Made by a program: the position numbers and the translations under genes
Assembly (NCBI GenBank): GCA_014904845.1
Contig: MU119203.1
Location: 62,001 to 126,000, forward strand
Reading direction: 5' to 3'
DNA: 64,000 bases
Source: Acephala macrosclerotiorum
Lineage: Eukaryota; Ascomycota; Leotiomycetes; Helotiales; Mollisiaceae
Notes under the pieces: generated by a model
Seen by the model: the letters and a program-made list of their open reading frames with translations, nothing else
Told to the model about the DNA's origin: nothing
Databases searched by the model: none
In this document: one piece after another, positions 22,101 through 32,346 of the stretch
How positions within the stretch are numbered: position 1 is the stretch's first letter
Layout: each line of letters opens with the position of its first letter

Positions 22101-22870
22101 GAATGAAATCAACCATTTCCATTTTTCTCAACTTGTTCCACCAACGGTATTCTAACCGCAGTAAGAAGCAGGCTGTCGTCTAGTTCTGGTTCTTGACTGT
22201 TGGCTAGAAGAGTCGATAGGTATGTGTAGTAGCTTCGTGATATGCGAGGGAACAGCGCTTGATCCTGATTGATGACTGCAATGAGGAGTTGAAAGAGGTT
22301 GGTCGGACAGCGTGGCAGAGAACTGCATGGCAGTCAGTATATCCCAACACAGTATAAATCAACAAAAGGTTATAGGAGGGCCACTTACATTTGCAAGGCC
22401 TCCAGAGTGATGAGAGCAAGCTGAGGAAGTAATGGCTGAACATCTTTACGAGCTAGAAAGGCTTCATAACCAAAGTTGGCTACTTTTGAACTCATATTCG
22501 TCAATCTTTCGAGGTCGTCTCTTCTTCTCGAGTTGAAGAAAGCTACCAGGAGCCTGACTTGCTCCACAGACACCGAGACCTCTGCAGAACCTTCTGCTTG
22601 TACGCCATCCCACAATGATCGTCGGGATTCTGCCAGCTCTTTCCTAGTCTTATGGCCCCTCCATACTCGCTGTATTGTCTTGGATGCATTCAATCGTTCC
22701 CTCTCTCGCTGCCGTTGCTGCCGCTCTTGCTGGGCGTGTGCCACCGACTTCTGGGTCCCAGAGGCAGAGGCTGAAGGCGCGAATGGATTTGTGGCAAAGG
22801 GGTTGACATTTTGGCCAGAGAGATTGACCTGTCGTGGACGACGAGAACTGCCACTGAAAGTCTGAAACAT
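19193..22870 (-). CDS. HUL5: HECT-type E3 ubiquitin ligase, Hul5/UBE3C type
   Basis: Transfers ubiquitin through a HECT-cysteine thioester. Yeast Hul5 works at the proteasome, extending chains on misfolded or stalled substrates. Predicted 1187 residues in three exons (22389-22870, 22114-22322, 19193-22065). The N-terminus carries the Hul5/UBE3C mark, an IQ motif (ASKTIQRVWRGHKTRKEL, about 62-79). A long helical middle follows, then an acidic stretch near residue 660 and the HECT domain over the last 350 or so residues: FVDQFDTIEAGIDGGGVTKE, LYEGILVDIGFAGFFL, IVNPSWLSMFNQSELQ, and the catalytic Cys of TSTCVNLLKLP at about 1155. The C-terminal end NSGAGFDLS is typical. Intron 2 has a weak donor (gttgat) but a good ctaac branch. 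It is divergent from PAB1, about 0.8 kb apart. Confidence 0.93.
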
Positions 22871-23705
22871 TTCTCACGTTTTCTTGCTGTTCGCCGCCGT
22901 CATGGACTGTGCTTTATCGTCGTCGAAGAGGCATGCCGATGTCGAGGATTGCTCCCACCTTCTGAGGCGTTGAAGAGCGCGAGACAGATTGGAAGAACCA
23001 GGAACCAACTGAGAATCCTAGCTCGGGTCAAGAAAGTTCTTTCGATGAGTTTCTGTGGTGTGCAGCCTGATGCTTCTTCGGGATTACTTCAATGATTTAT
23101 CACGTTCCAGCCCAGACAGCCTTCCGCGGGTTCTATCGCCGCCGAAGCTCTATTAGTCAGCCAACAGCCTTGTCATTTGGCGCTAGAATACGCTAAACCG
23201 CTTTGAGATAGGCCACAAAATTTCGAGATGCTCCTTCTGGCGCGCATGATATTGAAATCTTTCTTTTACAACCCAAACCACTATTACAAACCCTTTGACT
23301 GCGCGGAACAAGTACGATATTTCGTGCTTTTTTCGTTCTTCTCGCCCTCTTCTTTCAGAAAATCCTCTTAAAGAGACAAAAAAAACTTGAAAACCCATAA
23401 AAATCCACAGATTCAGATTCGGTTTTCTCGACCGCCTAAGAATTCACCTTCCCTCAAACCTCTACCATTTGTGCCGTCATCCAGCTTCGATCTTCGCACA
23501 TACTTCCAGACAGTTTTGTACAGATCCCATCGAAGGACATAACTGTTCCACACCCTCACTTGAAAGGCATCCGACGTGATAGGTACGGTTGGCTTCTTTA
23601 TTCAAACGGTCGCGCGAAGTCTTTGATACGGATGCGCGTGCTGCGTATCTCGAATTCTCTGCGCGCACTTTTTCTAACAAACTCACAGCATCAGATTTAT
23701 TCACG
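22871..23705. promoter_or_regulatory. divergent promoter and leader region, HUL5/PAB1
   Basis: Shared upstream region of two divergent genes. Near 23375-23405, about 300 bases before the PAB1 ATG, is an A-rich tract (eight A, then AAAA and AAAAA runs). A-rich leaders let poly(A)-binding protein repress its own mRNA in other eukaryotes. Whether this tract is inside the PAB1 transcript is not known from sequence. The frame in front of the PAB1 ATG is open back to about 23589 but has no upstream ATG. Confidence 0.45.
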
Positions 23706-26166
23706 ATGTCTGCCGCCACTGCCTCGAACTCCGCTGTCGATCAGCTCACCTCCGACCTCAACAATGCCTCCCTGAATGGCGGCGATGCAAACGGCGCGCC
23801 TGTCATCAATACCGATCTTTCCAACGTTAATTCGGAGGATCCTGATACTGCTGGTCCTACTCCAAGCTCTGCTGCTCCTCACCCACAGGCTTCCGCTTCC
23901 CTCTACGTTGGAGAGCTTGACCCTTCTGTCACTGAAGCCATGCTCTTCGAGCTCTTCTCGCAGATCGGCTCCGTTGCTTCGATCCGTGTCTGCCGTGATG
24001 CTGTCACCCGACGATCCCTTGGCTATGCCTACGTTAACTACAACACTACCATCGATGGCGAGAAGGCTTTGGAGGAGTTGAACTACACTCTGATCAAGGG
24101 CCGTCCATGCCGTATTATGTGGTCTCAGCGTGATCCCGCTTTGCGCAAGACTGGCCAAGGCAATGTGTTCATCAAGAACTTGGATACTGCCATCGACAAC
24201 AAAGCCCTTCATGATACATTCGCCGCATTCGGCAACATCCTCAGTTGCAAGGTCGCTCAAGACGAAACTGGGGCTTCAAAGGGATATGGCTTTGTTCACT
24301 ACGAGACTGATGAGGCCGCGAACCAAGCTATCAAGCACGTCAATGGTATGCTTCTGAACGAGAAGAAGGTTTTCGTTGGTCACCATATTCCCAAGAAGGA
24401 TCGACAAAGCAAATTTGAAGAAATGAAGGCCAACTTCACGAACATCTACGTCAAGAACATCCCGACCGAGGTCACTGACGAGGAGTTCCGAGAGCTCTTC
24501 GAGAAGTATGGCGAAGTTACATCTGCATCGCTCGCTCGTGACCAGGAGACTGGCAAGAGCCGCGGCTTTGGCTTCGTTAACTTCATCAACCATGAGCACG
24601 CTGCAACTGCTGTCGACGAGCTGAATGGAAAGGACTTCAAGGGTCAGGATCTCTACGTTGGTCGTGCACAGAAGAAGCATGAGCGTGAGGAGGAGCTCCG
24701 AAAGTCATACGAGGCTGCTCGCGTCGAGAAGGCTTCAAAGTACCAAGGTGTCAACTTGTATGTCAAGAACTTGGATGATGAGGTCGACGACGAAAAGCTC
24801 CGTGAGCTGTTTGCTCCTTTTGGCGCTATCACCTCCGCAAAGGTTATGCGTGATACTCCTGCCGAGACTGCTGAGGCCGAAGAGAAGGAGAAGAAGGAAG
24901 CTGAGAAGAACAAGGAGAACGAGAAGCAGGAGGAGGGCGAGGCCAAGGAGGAGAGCGCTGAGGCTAAGCCGAAGCCAGAGAAGAAGAGCGGTCTCGGCAA
25001 GAGCAAGGGATTCGGTTTCGTATGCTTCAACAACCCTGAGGAGGCTACCCGTGCCGTCACCGACATGAACCAAAAGATGGTCAATGGCAAGCCCTTGTAT
25101 GTTGCCCTTGCTCAACGCAAGGATGTCCGCAAGAGTCAGCTTGAGGCCAGCATCCAGGCACGAAACCAAATCCGCATGCAACAAGCTGCTGCTGCTGCCG
25201 GTATGCCCCAACAGTACATGCAACCCGCCATGTTCTATCCTCCTGGTCAACAACCTGGTTTCATTCCCCAAGCCGGCCGAGGCATCCCCTTCCCACCCCA
25301 ACCTGGTATGCCCATTCCTGGTGCTCAGGCTGGTCGTCCTGGTCAATTCCCAGGTGGTTTCCCTCCTCAACAAGGCGGTCGAGGTGCTCCAGGTCCTCAG
25401 CAAATGCCACCAAACATGTACGGCATGCCAGGTCAATTCCCGCCCGGAGCTGCGTATGGCCAGCAAGGCAATCCTCAGTTCTTAGCTGCTATGCAACAAG
25501 CTCAACAAGCTGCTGCTCTTGCTGGTGGCCGTGGAGGACCTGGTGCTCGTGGACCAATGCCGGGACTTCCGGGCATGCCACCCAACATGGTTGGTATTCC
25601 AGGTGTTGGACAACAAGGAATGCCCGGCTTCCCTCAAGGTGCTAGACAAGGTGGTATGGCTGGTCGTGGTGGTGCTCAAGGTGCTCAAGGTGCTCAAGGC
25701 GCTCAAGGTGCGCAAGCTGCTCGTGGTCAATGGCCAAGCGGTTTCCCACCACAAGCTGGTCGTGGCGTTGCTCCACAAGTTCCAGCCATGCCTGAGTTCA
25801 ACTCGGCTATTGGTGGTGGTATCCTTCAAGCACAACTTCAGGCTGTTCCTCCACAACAGCAGAAGCAGATTCTTGGAGAGGCTCTCTTCCCTAAGATTCA
25901 GGTCATGCAACCAGAGTTAGCCGGTAAGATCACTGGTATGCTCTTGGAGATGGAGAATCAGGAGTTGGTCAATCTGTAAGTTCACCTATTCAACATCTAA
26001 TTGTTTTCAACTAATATTACATAGCATTGAGGATGAGTCAGCTCTCCGTGCCAAGGTTGATGAGGCCCTCACCGTCTACGATGAGTACGTCAAGAACAAC
26101 AAGGGTAGTGAGGATGCTGGAGAGGGTGGAGATGTGAAGGAGGATAAATCTGAAGAGAAGGCTTAA
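23706..26166 (+). CDS. PAB1: polyadenylate-binding protein Pab1
   Basis: Binds mRNA poly(A) tails and links them to eIF4G and deadenylases, in cytoplasm and nucleus. Predicted 803 residues in two exons (23706-25975 and 26025-26166). Four RRMs are visible: RRM1 from [11 protein letters not shown] (about 63), RRM2 from [11 protein letters not shown] (about 150), RRM3 from [11 protein letters not shown] (about 243) and RRM4 from [11 protein letters not shown] (about 346). RRM4 is split by a Lys/Glu-rich insert of about 55 residues between its RNP2 half and the [14 protein letters not shown]1 motif. A Pro/Gly/Gln/Met-rich linker with a GAQ tandem follows. The C-terminal MLLE domain ([28 protein letters not shown]) is interrupted by a 49-base intron before [16 protein letters not shown]. 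The start [13 protein letters not shown] fits fungal homologues. Confidence 0.96.
25671..25716 (+). repeat. 9-bp tandem repeat coding for GAQ
   Basis: Five near-identical 9-base units (ggtgctcaa, with third-position changes in the last two) within the PAB1 linker, encoding five Gly-Ala-Gln triplets. Such repeats vary in copy number; the frame is unaffected by whole-unit changes. Confidence 0.75.
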
Positions 26167-28201
26167 TTGCCCCATCTCTTCTTACTTCATACCCCGTAAC
26201 GATTCTTCTTCATACATTTCTCAGGTATTGTCAATCTGCTGCGGCGACGGGCCGCCGGAAAAGTTTTGCGCTCTCTGCTTTGGTGGCACAATTTCGATTT
26301 TCGGCTTTGTCTCTATTGTGGCACGGCAGGCATCTCTTACAAATTTTCCTTTTACTGAGTGGGCTCATCGCGCGGATGAACTGCTCAATCATGTACTCAT
26401 AGACTAATGTGCTCTGGGCCCCGATGGCTTCCGCATGGTTCGCTATACATTTGCGACCGTGGACTGGCACAAGCCTCATTTTCGATGTCTTCTAATTGCT
26501 TTACGGCGAAGATGGATGGATGGTCGACGTTGGCTTGCATTTGCTGCTGGCCTTCGCTGATGGGGTTCTACTAGACTAGGAACCTATATCAAAAACATTG
26601 CAAAATTAAATCATGTCCCATGCCGGTGATCACTTGCTTGTCACTTATTTGTGAATACTTGCTCTCGATGCCTTATTTGAGCTGGCAAAAAGCTGACAGA
26701 AAAATTCTCAATTCTCAACTCTGTTTGCATTAACTTCATCCTAAGAGGAGGTTAGGAATGACTTCACAGCAGCTTATCCCCAACGAAATTGCTCCTTGCT
26801 CAGGGGACATTTGGACATTCGAAACACAAAAGTACGAACTCAATAAAAATGAACACTGATTCGGGCAGCAAAAAGGTTCGGCTGTAGCAGCTTACGTTCT
26901 TATCATATACGACTCGTTGCGATTGCGAGATAGATGTGCTTAGCAACATATGCGTGCGCGTGAGGTAGAATAGCCATGTGTCAACCTGTGCAGGTGTATG
27001 GTGTCCATAAGAGATTAAGACCAAGTACCAGCCCTTTCGCGCGGGTGTGTGGTAAATCTTGACAGATTGACGAGGTGTCTGCAGACAGAGCTCTTGTTTA
27101 AGTGTGCGCAACCCACGACAGGTACAAGTGCAAGAGCAAGACCAACCACATTGTCAGGACTGTGTGCCACGATAGGCTGTTAGGGCATCGATTGGCTAAC
27201 CACGTTTGGCTGAAGGAAGATGTGGTCATTTAAATATATTGAGGGAAAGGGGAGTTTAGACGGGAGGAATGTGGGCTTGCTGTTTTGGGAGGTTGGGGCG
27301 GGAGCGGGTACAGACTTCACTTCCGGTTTGGGAGTGAGATTTTTGTTTGAATTGTCAGGGTAGTATAGTTTGAATTGCTGAGTCGGATTGTGATGTTTGG
27401 CCTCTCTATTCAATTGATTCGTAGCAATGACCGCGTCCCATGAAAGACTGTCGGACTTGGAACAGAAGTGCTTATTTAAATCTATATCGAGCCGAGAAGG
27501 ATGTAGAATACGTTGTCAATTGAGACTTTGGGATTTGGGACCAAGTCGCTAGCACCAGGTGATGTGGAAAGTACTTGGGTGCTTGTAATTAGTTTGAACC
27601 CTACCGCGATCCCTGCAGGAAAGACTTGATTCTCGCCTTTGGCTGTGTCCAAAGACATGCATGCAAACCATCATGTCGGAAGCCGTTCCCGAGACATGCT
27701 TGAGAGACGCTACGAATTCGCGGCCGAGACAAGCAAGAAACTTTTTGGACCTCTTTAAGTCGCCAAATGTTTTGAGAACAGAATCAACATAGGAACTTCG
27801 AACAATATCACATGAAGTCAATGGTCAAAATCACAACATGACAAGATATCGGGGGAAATCGGACGTCCAAGTCCTCGTTCTTGATTACCACACCAGCAGC
27901 CAACGACAACAAACTAGATGGTATATAACAGAAATCAAAAAGTCAACAAGTAGGTATCTCGTGAAAACGCGCGCGCATCCATATCCCCCTCATTCCCTCC
28001 ATGCAACCATATTACTGTCGACCTCCTCCATTACTTCCTCCACCATTTCCCATGCCCTCCCATCCACTCCCATCCACCACCCAGCACTCCTTCCATCATT
28101 TCCCAACACCCCCAGCCTTATCTCCTCCTCACAGCCTTATCGCCGATGCTCTCGTGCTCCAACAGACAACGTCGACCATGGCGAATAGGTAGGTAGGTGA
28201 T
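26167..28201. other. intergenic, tail-to-tail
   Basis: About 2 kb between the PAB1 stop and the stop of the 51-residue gene on the opposite strand. The short ORFs here lack ATG starts or any family resemblance. No tRNA seen. Confidence 0.5.
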
Positions 28202-28357
28202 TTATGCAGCAACAGTGTCCTTGACAGGCTCTGCGGCAGGCTCAGTAGGAGCCGCAGTCTCGGTAGCAGGTGCCTCGGTGGTGGCAGCAGGCTCGGCAGG
28301 AGCGGCCTTCTTCTTTCCGAAGCTCTTGAGCTTCTCGAGTATTTCTTTGAATCCCAT
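28202..28357 (-). CDS. 51-residue Ala/Pro/Thr/Glu-rich small protein
   Basis: Small intronless ORF, start MGFKEILEKLKSFGKKKAA. The first 18 residues form a basic amphipathic helix; the rest is a low-complexity Ala/Pro/Thr/Glu tail ending KDTVAA. I do not recognise the family. Support for a real gene: the ATG sits in a strong context (gacaaaATGG), and on the coding strand it is preceded by about 100 bases of C/T-rich then A-rich leader, typical of highly expressed fungal genes. Codons are heavily biased to C or T in the third position (GCC, GCT, ACC, GAG, AAG), as in the PAB1 ORF and unlike the spurious ORFs nearby. No signal peptide. The role is unknown; the helix could touch membrane or nucleic acid. 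Confidence 0.7.
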   Translation of the reverse strand: MGFKEILEKLKSFGKKKAAPAEPAATTEAPATETAAPTEPAAEPVKDTVAA

Positions 28358-30064
28358 TTTGTCGTTTTGGAGGTTTTGTCTTGGGTTTTCGAAGTAGAAG
28401 ATATATGATGATGTTTTTGAAGATGGAAGTTGAAAGTTGGAGAGAAGATAGAGTTTTGTTGAAGAAGTTGGAAAGAAGAGAGAAAGTGGGATGATATGAT
28501 ATGATGCCCTCCTGCAGAGTAATCGAATCGTACGGAAGGTTTCGCGAAGCAGTGGGTGATTGGAGGCCCTTTTAATCTGGGAAAGAGAGAGGTGTGTCGT
28601 GTGGCATGGGCATACGGATATGATCGGTACTTATTTCAAGTCAACCAACCAACCACACGTGTTATCTTATTTCGTTGAGAGGCGGTGAAACAAAACAAGT
28701 TGAAATGTTGCGTATATGTCGATGACTGAGACATTATTTGCCATTTATAGCAGCGATGTGATGCCAAAGAGCGATCATCATATGCTAGTAACGCCATCTA
28801 ATCTGTGGGAAAGTCAGGGAGGCTGCGATTTGGCTGTGGAGGGACCGGTGCTTGTGAATGGTGAAAAGACGGAAAAAAGGCTGTCACTCGACGACTGTTT
28901 GGAGAGACGATGTCTTGAAGAAATGTTTTCAGCGTCATTTACTGTTCCTCGTAGATGGCCATCTCGGTCCGCTTTCCATGTAAAGCTGTCCCCTAGACAT
29001 CGATAAACCCTGCTCACTCATTGATGAAAGACAAGGACAGTATGGCGTACTCGGCAAAGTCGTGTACATTACGAACATCCGGACTTTCCACCCGAATATC
29101 ATTCGCCAAACGTATATGCAAAAAGCGGCCACTCAGCCTTGTCTGACGGTGTACAATTAGGGAATCCGGTGACTCAAGAGGCGGCATGTAATGCAGAAAA
29201 ACAGAGGCACGAGGGAGAATCTGACCAAGATATGCCCTGAAAGGGTGGTAATATGAAGACCGTGATCCGTTATCTGGGGATCAAAAGGGACGCTGGAGTG
29301 GCCGCTTGGCAGATACGAAATATTATGTGGGGTGCGCTGATAAGCGGAGAGCTTCGTGAGCTTCTTACAGTAGAGCGGTCCAGAATGAGACCCTGACCTC
29401 AGGTGATTCAAAACCAAAGAAAAAGCACGACTCAGCAAATCAAACATCAACGCCATTGGCTTGGAACACCTTCCAAGAGAGTGAGACATGGCACTTGCCC
29501 GGACAACCTACCGACGTACTAGTGCCACGTGGAAATGTTGCACGAGATAGAAAAGCTCGGCAAATCGCACGTCGTATCGTGACACTTCTTCACCCTGCTT
29601 CGTAGGCAATTCTGCCTGTCCCACATCTTGGCTCCAAGGGACTTTAAGCCTCGTTCAGCCAGTCCATGCATCACGTACCTGAGAGGAAGCAATATTTGGC
29701 AAAGCGCTTTCACGAGTCAGGTTGAAATGGCATCGGAGCGAAACAGATGGTAGATTTATGCTCGACGCTAGGACCGGTACAAGCACACAGACATTGAGCG
29801 TATCTGCAATTTCTGCAAGCTTTCCCCATTCGACAACGCCAGGACCCATCCCACATAGTACCCGCCAACGCCAACAACAAACCACTATACCGTGGTGTCA
29901 CATATCCCACCCCATTTCTACCATATCGTCTTCCTGATAGATATCATGTTCGTGTCAAAGCAATGCTTCTTGGCGCTCAATGTAAATGTCGCTGGGCTGA
30001 AAGGAAAGGCATTCGTTAATTGCTTGCTAAAAGACACGCACGAAAATCAAATGGAAAGAAGACT
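28358..30064. other. intergenic
   Basis: About 1.7 kb. The first 150 bases are the pyrimidine-rich (on the minus strand) leader of the 51-residue gene. The remainder shows only unsupported short ORFs. Confidence 0.5.
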
Positions 30065-32346
30065 TTAATCAATCTTCGCAGCGGCCAAGCCTCGTGTTGC
30101 TGGGTTTGCAAGGTTGTTAGCGAGACGGATCGCAGGCCGCTTGTATTTCGTGTGTTTCCGGAGACGCTTCCGGGCAACCATGACCGGGACGGAGGACTTC
30201 GTTACGAGGTAATTTGAGAAGGAGCCGAGGATAACACTGCCGAATTGTCAGCAAATCTGCCAATCTATGATGCGGAGATCATTAAAAGCTTACCCCTTGA
30301 GTGCACTTCTTCCTCTACTACCCAGGATGACCAGAGTAGGCGAGATATAGTCAATCACCTCGGTTATCAAGTGCTTCGGACTCTTGCAATGAATAACCTC
30401 GATCACAACCTTGACTTGGAGTCTCGTCTTCCTCAGCAGCTTCGCAACTCTGTCCGTTATGTCTTGCACAGCTCTATATCGCTCTTGTTCCGATTTGCTC
30501 CTCTCTCTGCCCATTGGACTTACGGTCTCGCTGGTCGTCTCCATTCCGGCAGCTGCCAAACCTAGAGGGCTTGGGATGTGAAGCGGGGCGAGGACGGGCG
30601 TGGAAGCGGATGCCTTTGTAGATTGCGCAATAGCAGATACCTGGTCTTTCTGAAGAGCGTCGTCTGCACTTCCATCATTGGCCGATATTCCAAGCTCTTC
30701 GTCAACGCAATATATCGCCAGAAGAGTGTCGCCGTCCCGAAGTACCGTACCAATTGTCCACTCTAGTGCATGAGCAGCTTCCTCGCTCAGATCGGTAGCT
30801 ACCAGGTATTTTCTGACTCGACGATGATTCTCCTGGGCCTCCTTCTGCATCTGCATGAACTCGCCCCGGTAAATCGTACGTACGCAGCGGCTTGTAGAGG
30901 GTGTGGAAACGATAGACGTCATGTTGATAGACAACTTTTGTGCACGCTTGATATCGGTGAGATCTGCTTCGGTATCTGAATCTACTGGAGTGTTAAGCCC
31001 TGACATTCCATCATCGAAACTGGTGTTGGGGTGGACGCCTTGCTTACTAGTCTTGGGAACTCTATCACCAATTGGTGCAGTGACAGTGATCTCAGGATCT
31101 AGCAGCGATCGTACTTTATATGGCGCATTCTGAGCCGCAACTTGTTTGCCTGCACAGCGTGTTAGCTTCTCGGCTCTTTGAAATACAAATGAAACTCACG
31201 TTCTTCCTCAGCCGCAGCCAAGAGACTCTGGGCTGTCCTCGGTCCCTTAGCGCGTCCCATACCAGAAGGCGTGTTATCCCCATCTTTGCCCACTGTCTTC
31301 TTTCTGCCTCTTCGGTCTTCGTCCGTGAAGCTTCCGTCCTCATCACTGCTATATGCATCGCCATCTGCTTTCTCAAGTCTAGCCCCAGAAGGTCCATCCT
31401 TGCTGCCAAGTCGCTTCCTTTGACTCTTCTCCGCCAGTGTCGATAGACCACCTTCAGAGCGAGCAAGGTTTGCATCAGAAAGCTTCCTATAGGCATTGTT
31501 CACGTCGAGGACTTTTCCGCTGTCTAAGACAAGGTTGGAGCTTTCCGACCCCGACCCGGGCGCGGGAGAATTTGACCGCAGACTGAATCTATTATGTGGT
31601 GACTTGGACTTCGAGCCGATTCCAACTCCAGCAGTTGCGATAGAATGATTTCGACCTCGATCACGGCTCCCAAATACACTCAAATCCCCTCCTCTGACCA
31701 CTTCAGCCATTGCGCTTGGCAAGGAACTTTTCTTTCCACCTTGGGTATTTCGCTTCGGAACGACTGGTCCACCAGGATTGCTTGGCAAATACCCAGAGAA
31801 CTGGTACGTGTCTTCCAGATTTCCGGAGGAGGTTCTTGGACCAAAACTTGATGGGGGGCGTGTCGCAGCATCGGACAAACTCCTTGGGTGTTGACTATTG
31901 GCGATATGTGCCTTATGATTGATCTCTGTAGGAGATGTATGAGCGCTTTTGGTTGAGGCCGTTGCGTGCGCCTTCCCATTGCCATTGCTGGTGACATCAA
32001 GCATACTTCTTATCGGGGGCAAAGAGAGTGGCGGGGGGGTGCTGATGTCTAGCATGCTTCGAATCGGTGCCCGCTGTCTACTTGGAGACCCGTTGCCAGC
32101 TGATGTGCGCCGGATAGGACCGTCGCCGATATCGAGCATGCTTCGTACAGGCGACCGTGGGTTTGTAATCGGTGATGAAGAACGGCGACTCATTTCAGCA
32201 GCTTTTGCAGCAGCTTTGGCCTTCGAATCCGCTTGCAGCAAAGCCAAAACATCTCTACGCTCCTCATCCAGCACAGCCTCCAAAGACATATTTTGTTGGC
32301 TCTTGCGCGCCATAGTTGTAGTCGTAGTAAAGAGCTCGGGCTCCAA
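30065..32346 (-). CDS. universal stress protein (Usp) domain protein with long disordered N-terminus
   Basis: Predicted 724 residues in three exons (31200-32346, 30294-31149, 30065-30236). Residues 1-490 are mostly disordered, with three copies of a PxRSMLDI motif (about 66-73, 94-101, 111-118), many Ser/Arg-Ser sites and an acidic Ser patch (AYSSDEDGSFTDED). The Usp domain runs from RRVRKYLVATDLSEEAAHALEW (about 493) to PVMVARKRLRK near 690. After splicing it contains the ATP-binding pattern G-x2-G-x9-G-S (GSRGRSALKGVILGS). A loop of about 70 residues splits the domain after CVDEELGI. The introns are gtgagt/gtgcag and gtaagc/cggcag. Fungal members of this type are phosphoproteins of unclear function; ATP binding is predicted from the motif. 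The start is the first ATG; MARKSQQNMSLEAVLDEER begins 11 residues later and is an alternative. Confidence 0.88.

Noticed and set aside
24653..25466. Long minus-strand ORFs over PAB1
   Set aside because: Antisense shadows of RRM4 and the linker; their Leu/Ser-rich content mirrors the Lys/Glu- and Gln-rich coding strand.
27180..27413. 77-codon minus-strand ORF rich in Asn, Pro and Lys
   Set aside because: No ATG start; begins at TTG; no domain.
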